The notes below the pieces were generated by a model. That model was not told the origin of the DNA. It saw only the letters and a list, made by a program, of their open reading frames with translations, and did no database searches. DNA of 64,000 nt from Pictodentalium vernedei (taxonomy: Eukaryota > Mollusca > Scaphopoda > Dentaliida > Dentaliidae): NCBI GenBank assembly GCA_031216915.1, contig CM062290.1, positions 163,224,453-163,288,452 on the forward strand, written 5' to 3'. A program made the translations under genes and the position numbers. This document shows, piece by piece, positions 56,838-64,000 of this stretch (the first letter of the stretch is position 1; each line of letters opens with the position of its first letter).

Positions 56838-59800
56838 ATGATTGATTTGCTTTTATACAGAACACGAGTGGGTCTCTTTGCTTGTATCGCGAGGAATGGT
56901 GGGCATGGCACAAAGCAGTTGAAACTACTCGACTTCCTTCTCATAAACCTCCTGTTAAAGTTCGGCAAAATTGGCTTAACGCTAATGATACTCGTGCACC
57001 ACCTTCTATTCTGGAAAAAATTCATAGTGCCAAAGATTGCACTCCATCGTGACCGTAACGATCTGTCGGTTGACCCTTTTGACTCCGACAACATCAATAC
57101 TTCTACAGGAATCAACAAGCATGTGGCATTTTTTCAACACAAAATACTCGAGTTGATGGGTAACACCATCTTTATATGCACATTTCTCCTCATCATAATT
57201 ATCTTGTCCGGTGACATTGAACTAAATCCGGGGCCTGCAAGCGACTGCTCTTCACTGAGTGAAACAGATGAGTCAGTCCTGTCTAATAAGTCCCTACATG
57301 AAGCTAAAGCCCTATCCCTCATACACCTAAACATACAGAGCTTGAAACCGAAACTTGATATTTTAAGGTGTGAGGCAATAAAATACGATATATGTGTCTT
57401 TACCGAAACGTGGCTGAAAAACGAGGACTCCGACTCAGATCTTCTTATTCCCGGATTCCATGCCCCAATAAGAAAGGATAGAGCTAGTCGTGGTGGGGGG
57501 ATCGCTGTCTACATAAGGTCAACAACTGCATTTAAACCCCGGCCGGACTTGGAACTTGACAACATCGAGTGTCTCTGGCTCCAAATTTACACTGAAAAAC
57601 GAAGTTTTCTTCTTGGTTCCTTTTATAGACCACCCAGTGCGAGCCCAGAAGCATGGGACCAAATATTTAGTTCCATTGAGAAGGGTGTAAAGAGTAATAA
57701 TATACCGATAATAATTACTGGCGATTTTAACAGTAATCAGCTTAACCAGCCAGATGATCCCATCCACAATATTCTCCAACAACTAAGCCTGGCCCAACTA
57801 ATTACCCAACCAACATTCTTCACAGAAACATCTTCATCCCTCTTAGATCTGTTTATTACTAATAGTCCAGAACTGTTCGAATCGTGCGAAGTTGGTGACC
57901 CCTTTTTTGGAACATTTACCCGATATCATTGCCCAATAATCTCGGAATTAAAGTTTGCTTCTAGGATTCACAAATCAACGCGTCGAAAAATATGGCTTTA
58001 TAAAGATGCTGACTTTGAACATTTTAAACATGAACTTAGTGGAATAAACTGGGATGGCGTCCTATCTGTCAACAGCCCCGAGAAGGTTGTTGATCATCTC
58101 ACAAACCATCTCAACAAACTCACTGAAAAATACGTCCCTAGCAGGGTAATTTCGTTCCGCCCCAACGAACCAAATTGGATGCATAATGGTATAAGGCGCC
58201 TAATACGCCAACGCAAGCGTCTGCATCGAATCGCGAAGCGAAAAAACTCGGATCAGGCTTGGCTGCGATACCGTGCCAAACGGAACGAAACAACAACTGC
58301 CATTCGAGACGCAAAATCACAATTCTTGAGAAAAATAGAGAAAACCCTGAACTCTTGCGTAACACCACCCCAAACTTGGTGGAAAACTCTAAAGCTACTT
58401 TTTGACAAGAGACAAGTTGAAATTCCAAACCTATCCCACAATGGTATGCTTATTTCTGGCGATCATGAAAAAGCGGAAGCGCTGAATGACTATTTTTGTT
58501 CAATAGCTAGAGTCAATGATGGTAATGTCAAGTTGCCACCCGCCTCATTTGACCCAAGCCGTCCTACACTTGACAATATCTTCCTCGAACAGGCTGACAT
58601 AGAAAAATCGATAAAACACCTAGATCCATCGAAGGCATGCGGGCCTGATGGTATCAGTCCAAAAATATTGAAAGAATGTTGTTCTTCTCTGTGCAACCCC
58701 TTGACCAATATTTTTAACTTTTTTCTTGACCACCGTCTGTTTCCTCAGGAGTGGAAAAGAGCAAATGTTACCCCTATTTTTAAAAAAGGGGAAAGTAGTC
58801 AAGTCACGAACTACCGCCCACTATCTCTGTTAAGCTGTCTTGGTAAGCTATTCGAAAGATGCATTGCTGACAAAATCATGGATTTTCTTCAGTCAAATGG
58901 CTTACTAACACGCTTTCAATCGGGATTTGTTTCAACAGATTCTACAGTTCTACAGTTAACTGAAATTTATCACACTATCTGTGAAACACTCGACGAAGGA
59001 AAAGAAATAAGGCTTGTTTTTTGCGACATTAGTAAAGCCTTCGATAAAGTTTGGCATAAAGGCCTACTTTACAAATTGGAACGTGTTGGTATAACGGGTA
59101 ACTTACTACAGTGGTTTCATTCTTACCTCAGTGATAGACAACAAAGGGTTGTAATCAAAACAGGATGCTCCGCGTGGAAGAGTATTGAGTCTGGTGTCCC
59201 ACAGGGTTCAATACTAGGTCCTATTTCATTTTTAATATATATCAATGATATTGTCGACAATGTAGCTTGTAACATCCGACTGTTCGCTGATGATACATCT
59301 TTGTATATCGTAGTTGAAGACCCCCAAAGAGCAGCTGCGCTTCTAGCCAGCGACCTTAATAACTTTGACAAGTGGGCAGCACAGTGGTTGGTCGACTTCA
59401 ACCCATCAAAAACAGAATCATTAATTATCTCACGGAAAACTATCAAAAGTTGTCATCCCTCTCTCAAAATGTCTGACTCTGCTATACAGGAAGTAAATCA
59501 ACATAAGCACCTAGGTTTGATAATCAACAGCTCTGCATCTTGGAAAGACCATATTTCAGAAATTACACAAAAAGCATGGAAAAGGTTATCTCTTTTAAGG
59601 AAATATAAATTTCTTCTTGACCGTAAAACACTAGAAAAAATATACTTCGCCTTCATACGCCCAATCTTAGAATACGGCGACACTATTTGGGACAACTGCA
59701 CAGAGGCTGAATCTGCCGAAATTGAAAAAATACAAATCGAAGCTGCCCGAATAATAACTGGCGGAACGCGTAGCGCAAGTAGGATATCTCTGTATGCCGA

Positions 59801-60434
59801 AACTGGGTGGGAAACACTTCGAAGTCGACGAGAAAAACATAAACTCACACAGTATTTTAAAATGACCCACCGTCTTGTTCCTGACTATGTATCTACTCTT
59901 GTGCCTCCATCCGTGGCCGAAACCCATTCATATCTTGTCCGAAACCGCAACAACCTACGTGTCCCATACTGTAAAACCAATCTTTTTCAAAACTCTTTCC
60001 TACCGAGCACAACAAAACTTTGGAACCACTTGCCTACCGCCATCAGAGAAAACAATTCGCTTTCAAACTTCAAATCATTTCTGAACAGAGACAAGCTTCT
60101 GAATCCCAAATGGCTGTATTTCCAAAAAACAAGAAAACTTCACATCTTTCATAGTAGACTACGCCTAGGGTGCAGCAACCTAAACGACCATCTATTCAAT
60201 AACTTCCTTACAAGTTCGCCTCTCTGTGGCTGTGGTGAACGGGAAACAACCCACCACTTCTTCTTCGAGTGTCCATTGCATATCGATACTAGAGCCACCA
60301 CTCTGGATCGACTTCCGTATGGGGTTGACGTGAATACATTACTATATGGATCGCATTTGTTCAGCACTGGAATTAATCTGGAGATATTCCTCTGTGTACA
60401 AAAATACATAGAGGAGACGAACAGATTCAAATGA
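56838..60434 (+). CDS. LINE ORF: 2A-leader, APE endonuclease, reverse transcriptase, CCHC finger (1198 aa, uninterrupted)
   Basis: Non-LTR retrotransposon polyprotein for target-primed reverse transcription. Residues 1-132 form a leader whose end (about 108-124) is hydrophobic and runs into GDIELNPGP (125-133), a 2A motif where ribosomes skip between Gly132 and Pro133. APE endonuclease spans about 158-373: LNIQSL (N165), TETWL (E190), SFYRPP, TGDFN (D296, N298) and LLDLFI (D337). The expected SDH instead reads RYH (362-364), losing an Asp thought to be catalytic. Reverse transcriptase spans about 600-880, with FCDISKAFD (D730), GVPQGSILGP and FADDT (816-820). A C-terminal CGCGERETTHHFFFEC finger starts at 1130. 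The length suits a full ORF2. Met107 is an alternative start that would make a short signal-like leader. Clade is probably the CR1/L2-Jockey group. Confidence 0.93.
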   Translation: MIDLLLYRTRVGLFACIARNGGHGTKQLKLLDFLLINLLLKFGKIGLTLMILVHHLLFWKKFIVPKIALHRDRNDLSVDPFDSDNINTSTGINKHVAFFQHKILELMGNTIFICTFLLIIIILSGDIELNPGPASDCSSLSETDESVLSNKSLHEAKALSLIHLNIQSLKPKLDILRCEAIKYDICVFTETWLKNEDSDSDLLIPGFHAPIRKDRASRGGGIAVYIRSTTAFKPRPDLELDNIECLWLQIYTEKRSFLLGSFYRPPSASPEAWDQIFSSIEKGVKSNNIPIIITGDFNSNQLNQPDDPIHNILQQLSLAQLITQPTFFTETSSSLLDLFITNSPELFESCEVGDPFFGTFTRYHCPIISELKFASRIHKSTRRKIWLYKDADFEHFKHELSGINWDGVLSVNSPEKVVDHLTNHLNKLTEKYVPSRVISFRPNEPNWMHNGIRRLIRQRKRLHRIAKRKNSDQAWLRYRAKRNETTTAIRDAKSQFLRKIEKTLNSCVTPPQTWWKTLKLLFDKRQVEIPNLSHNGMLISGDHEKAEALNDYFCSIARVNDGNVKLPPASFDPSRPTLDNIFLEQADIEKSIKHLDPSKACGPDGISPKILKECCSSLCNPLTNIFNFFLDHRLFPQEWKRANVTPIFKKGESSQVTNYRPLSLLSCLGKLFERCIADKIMDFLQSNGLLTRFQSGFVSTDSTVLQLTEIYHTICETLDEGKEIRLVFCDISKAFDKVWHKGLLYKLERVGITGNLLQWFHSYLSDRQQRVVIKTGCSAWKSIESGVPQGSILGPISFLIYINDIVDNVACNIRLFADDTSLYIVVEDPQRAAALLASDLNNFDKWAAQWLVDFNPSKTESLIISRKTIKSCHPSLKMSDSAIQEVNQHKHLGLIINSSASWKDHISEITQKAWKRLSLLRKYKFLLDRKTLEKIYFAFIRPILEYGDTIWDNCTEAESAEIEKIQIEAARIITGGTRSASRISLYAETGWETLRSRREKHKLTQYFKMTHRLVPDYVSTLVPPSVAETHSYLVRNRNNLRVPYCKTNLFQNSFLPSTTKLWNHLPTAIRENNSLSNFKSFLNRDKLLNPKWLYFQKTRKLHIFHSRLRLGCSNLNDHLFNNFLTSSPLCGCGERETTHHFFFECPLHIDTRATTLDRLPYGVDVNTLLYGSHLFSTGINLEIFLCVQKYIEETNRFK
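57156..57236 (+). other. Signal-like hydrophobic segment and 2A ribosome-skipping motif
   Basis: Codons 107-133 of the LINE ORF. Met107 is followed by a run of Ile, Leu and Phe and then by SGDIELNPGP, which satisfies the D-x-E-x-N-P-G-P consensus. The skip site lies between codons at 57231-57233 (Gly) and 57234-57236 (Pro). Confidence 0.85.
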
Positions 60435-61508
60435 CTACCAATATGCCATGCCAATCATTTCTCGGCGGACATGAAGCAAAGTCCTTCTATCACTGCCATG
60501 TCCTTTCAGATGTCATAACTTCCTGTATTTTACACCACAAAACGCTCACTGGCGTAAGGGAACTCACACTGTTTAAAGACATAACGCCTAAACCTGCCTA
60601 AATGCTGTCCCATTGAGTTACCTTTAGATTCACATCATGCGCGCGTACTGAGGTTTATATCTCGTGTCGTTATGTACCACACGTCGTAGGCAAAGTCGCG
60701 ACCTGAGTTCCGTGGCGTCCCAGGTGCAATAAAATACTACTGAACTTGTGACGGCACGGAACTCACGTCGCGAAGCACAAAATAGGCACAGGCGACACAG
60801 CTGTTAACGAGTGTCCACATATTGGTCGAGTTATTTTGGTGTAACAATAGCGGATCCCTACCAAGTGGTAGCGCTAGCATTTACTCTGATATGTCGTTTC
60901 TGGGACTTCAAACAGACATAGGCGAAATCCGGAAAGGCGTCGCCTATGAAAGTTTGGAACTGTGGGCCACCACCACCCTATCATTGTACTGCGCCAGCAG
61001 CTTCACCACTAAAACTTCAACCCAGGAGAATTTCGAATCTTATTTTCAGATTAATTGAATATTTGCACAAGCCATCTACCTGTGTGGTCGGCCAGCCGCC
61101 AATTGTCAGTCTTACGTCAGTGAGTGTTGTTCTTCTTCTGTCTACTTCCTTAACATCTTTTGCACAGTGACCTCAGTTGAAAACAGTCTACATTATTTAA
61201 ATGATACTTTTTCACGTGAACAATAGCATTTTTTTCATTCATGGTGGAGACAGCTTACATAAGCTATAGCTTGTTGCTGAATCCATTTTTAGCTTCTGAA
61301 TGTAAATCTTAGTAATGTTAAACCGTTGTAATTTATTTGTAAGAAGTATCTTTATAGAAATAAAATACTGTTACTACTAACAAAACTCGACCCCAAAAAT
61401 TATATGTTTCCATCTCATTTTTACATACCTGGAAACAACTGCCATTTTTAAACCTAGGTAATTTTCGAAGCCACTGTTTCTCATAATTCCTCTGGTAATT
61501 TACCACCA
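60435..61508 (+). other. LINE 3' flank and unassigned DNA
   Basis: The LINE 3' UTR begins here, but its end is uncertain. A possible end is 'gaaataaaatactgttacta' near 61355-61375. No gene is recognised. Confidence 0.4.
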
Positions 61509-61565
61509 TGTATCAGACTCCAACTTTGTGACCAAAACTTCAAGTGCTCTTGTCCAACAAATATC
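61509..61565. repeat. Fragment shared with the foldback spacer at 52426-52483
   Basis: 'tgtatcagactccaactttg' to 'tcaagtgctcttgt' matches with few substitutions the unpaired centre of the foldback element. Confidence 0.7.
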
Positions 61566-64000
61566 TGATAATTAGAATACATCTCCAACTTACATGGTAT
61601 CAATTTCAGCAGATGCCCTTTGTTTAGAATTGTATACCTGTGCAATAGTGCGAAACTGTAGAACAGGGTTTCGTGGAACGTCACCACTACACAGTCGTCA
61701 GTCGTCATCACGATACCCTTCCACATGCCAAAATTGTAAGGCCCGTTATTCTTATAAAAGTCCGCTACCTGGGCACCGGACCAACTGAGCACGATTAGAA
61801 CGTAAAATGTAGTGCCTGTGGGTTGCTCGTTGCAGTGAGAGACAAACAAACGATCACATGTGAGGTAAACTCCAGTATCAGCAGAATACTGGTATACTGA
61901 TTGTAATCTCAGCTTTAGGTAGCGCTCAAGTATGGCCAAAAATAACAAACTGAAATTACATTCGCGCAATACTAAAAAGAACATTACAGCCCCACGTCCC
62001 GCTTCGATTTACAGAAGAATAGCCGTCTGTTTAATGAGCGTTATTTGGCAGGAAGTCGGGCAGCAGTGATCAGTCTTGCTCATTCCAAGTTTATTTTTAT
62101 GACGTTCGTTTTATACAATGTTCTTTTATATCTATACACGCTATGTTTTGGTAACAAGTCAACAGAGAGAATGGTCAATATTTTAACGGTGTGTTTACAA
62201 CGCGATCCAACAGTTTTTAAACCAACACGGCGTCTAAACAAAAACGTCCGTAGTGGATTCCATACAGTGGTTAATGGAAGGATAATACAATAGTTCTAGA
62301 TACACTGGTATGAAAAGTTAAAAAAGGTACGGGGAACTGAAAATTTCGTATTGTGAGAAACCAAAACATTCAAGCAGGAGATAAAAGAACACTTCACTTC
62401 TCAGAATGTGCCTAAAGACCACGATCTCACCTTTGAAATGAACGATGTCGTAATAAATATTTGTGTAACTGGTATTTAGGTATGGGTTAAATTCCCGCAT
62501 TATAATCGTTCTTTTCAAAAGCCAAAAGGTGTTAACGCCACAGCAATAATGGTTCATAAACCCCAGATTACTTCCTTGCGAATTAAATTGCATCTCGACA
62601 GACTTGACGAAGTAATCAAATTTAATTGGCTTTTTTGTCGTATGCGATCTGATTGGTATAATTTCCCAAGGATAATACGTTCTGACGGAGTTCCACGTAA
62701 TAAGTTTATCTCCAAATGACATTGACAGTAAGCTTTGGCAGAAAATCAAATTTTCTACAAATGGCAACCTGTCAAAACGGATTAAAATCAATTAATTCTT
62801 CATTAGATATCACCGAGATGCACGAATAAAAGACACAGTTGGCTTATAATTTCTCAAATTGAACTGTTATTTTCGGAGAGCAATTTTAAAAATTAGTTGA
62901 ATATCGCGAATCACGATCTGAGTTCTTTAATATCCGATTTATTGAAATACTGATAGGCCAACCTATAATTTAAGAACAAATTTCCGACGGAATGCCAGCG
63001 TGATTAGAATCCTGACTTTTTTGTATATTTCACAATAGTAACAGTTTTCTCTCTTCCTCCCTTTCTTGCATCAATAAAGTTCATTTATGGAATGGATTTC
63101 CACTTTCCCTCGCTTGGCTAATTCCTGATTCTGAAACTTGGGAAACTGGTAGCTCAACGCTGAACTGAAGTGTTTGTTCTCAGAATTTTAAAATCCTCCA
63201 CATCTTACGTTGTCGACTTATAAGCTTTTAGCATCTAAAATTATGTATCACTAGTCGAGGCCTTGTTGAGTATTATTATGATTAGTAACTTTATATTTGA
63301 GACGCTTGTCTGAATGAGAAGCTCAACATGTGAAACAAGCGTAATGCGAAGTGTGTGCATATGCCGCCGACGCAATGTCACTATTTTCAAAGTCAAACAA
63401 AGGCCACAACGTGCTCTGGCAAGAAAGCGCAGACAGAATCGTCCAATGCGGAAATAATTTCACCTATTCATTTCTATGATCACACCAAAGGGCAACTAAT
63501 TTCAACCATTCAGGCCCGAGCGACAAGCTGAAATATTCAAACGGTCCGACGCCTGAATCACTATTTTCTTAATAGTCCAGGCACATTAGACATAAAAATG
63601 AGAAAGTAAGGAAAAAAATCGGAGAAAGCTGATTTTTTTATATGTTTCCGGGACACACATTGCGGATAAAGTGTGAAAAGTCCCCGCGAATCCGAGTTGA
63701 GCTTTTTTAGTTATAGCGTTTTTTTGATGAAAAAAAAAATTAAAAAAAAAATTCGACCCAGCTCCATATTTCTCATTCTTATTCGCCTTAGTAGGGTGAG
63801 AATCATAAATATCGTGCTGAATTATATTGAGAATACATATCCCCAACAGAAAATGCCAACTTTGTACCAATCCTCACACTCAATGGTGAAATATTCACGA
63901 AAATGTACAAAATTACGAAATTTTTTTTATTGTTTTCATACACACAACGGTACACAACGTCCATTAAATCAAATCTACGACTACTTTGGGAGTTAAATTA
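61566..64000. other. Unassigned AT-rich stretch
   Basis: No domain, repeat family or RNA gene recognised. The longest open frame (62318-62791, minus, 157 codons) has no motif I can name. Confidence 0.45.

Noticed and set aside
61481..61984. 167-codon minus-strand open frame as a gene
   Set aside because: Its start-proximal part has no domain and its end overlaps a repeat fragment shared with the foldback at 52426.
62318..62791. 157-codon minus-strand open frame as a gene
   Set aside because: No recognisable motif, AT-rich context, no splice or promoter support; frames of this size are expected by chance in 64 kb.

Overview
This is eukaryotic, animal-type intergenic DNA in which almost every feature I can recognise is a transposable element or repeat. 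I found no convincing host protein-coding gene, rRNA, tRNA or CRISPR array. The probable source is a mollusc, perhaps a bivalve. Three large tandem-repeat elements have the build I associate with bivalve 'pearl'/Helentron-type non-autonomous elements: repeat array, ACGG-type microsatellite, terminal hairpin. One has an 'AGCTCATCTGGCC' hairpin end that I know from molluscan genomes. APE-type LINEs, Gypsy, Tc1-like elements and AAAT-tailed SINE-like repeats fit too. The species assignment is inference.

Layout. 1-1.1 kb: ~145-bp dimeric tandem array with a unique tail, seen again at 29.4-30.5 kb. 2.0-2.9 kb: foldback repeat split by a piggyBac-like MITE. 2.95-6.73 kb: minus-strand array element with ~319-bp units. 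7.2-11.1 kb: plus-strand array element with 153-bp units, whose last six units form a three-unit higher-order repeat. 13-18 kb: MITE-type hairpins, a hAT-like MITE, a Ginger-like MITE and SINE-like repeats. 18.2-19.7 kb: broken Tc1/mariner element. 21.2-21.7 kb: degenerate 'gtccgaatcgtcc' array. 21.9-25.0 kb and 25.6-26.9 kb: two decayed LINEs, plus and minus strand. 28.9-31.3 kb: ~170-bp array containing the second 145-bp element. 31.5-32.4 kb: second broken Tc1-like transposase. 34.2-38.1 kb: minus-strand Gypsy gag-protease remnant interrupted by a LINE 3' end. 38.4-43.7 kb: dispersed repeats and a second piggyBac-like MITE. 43.7 kb: second Ginger-like MITE. 44.3-47.6 kb: decayed plus-strand Gypsy gag-pol. 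47.6-50.6 kb: plus-strand array element with ~170-bp units. 51.4-53.3 kb: large foldback. 55.3 kb: hairpin. 55.8-56.2 kb: short tandem array. 56.8-60.4 kb: LINE with an uninterrupted 1198-codon frame. 60.4-64 kb: largely unassigned AT-rich DNA.

The most notable item is the 56.8-60.4 kb LINE. Its ORF has a hydrophobic leader running straight into a canonical 2A ribosome-skipping motif (GDIELNPGP), followed by APE endonuclease, reverse transcriptase and a C-terminal CCHC finger. It is the only long coding frame here that looks recently functional, although the endonuclease SDH motif reads RYH. The window also allows internal history reading: a piggyBac-like MITE has an apparent empty-site paralogue 41 kb away, and a Ginger-like MITE sits inside a SINE-like repeat whose uninterrupted relative lies 11 kb away.
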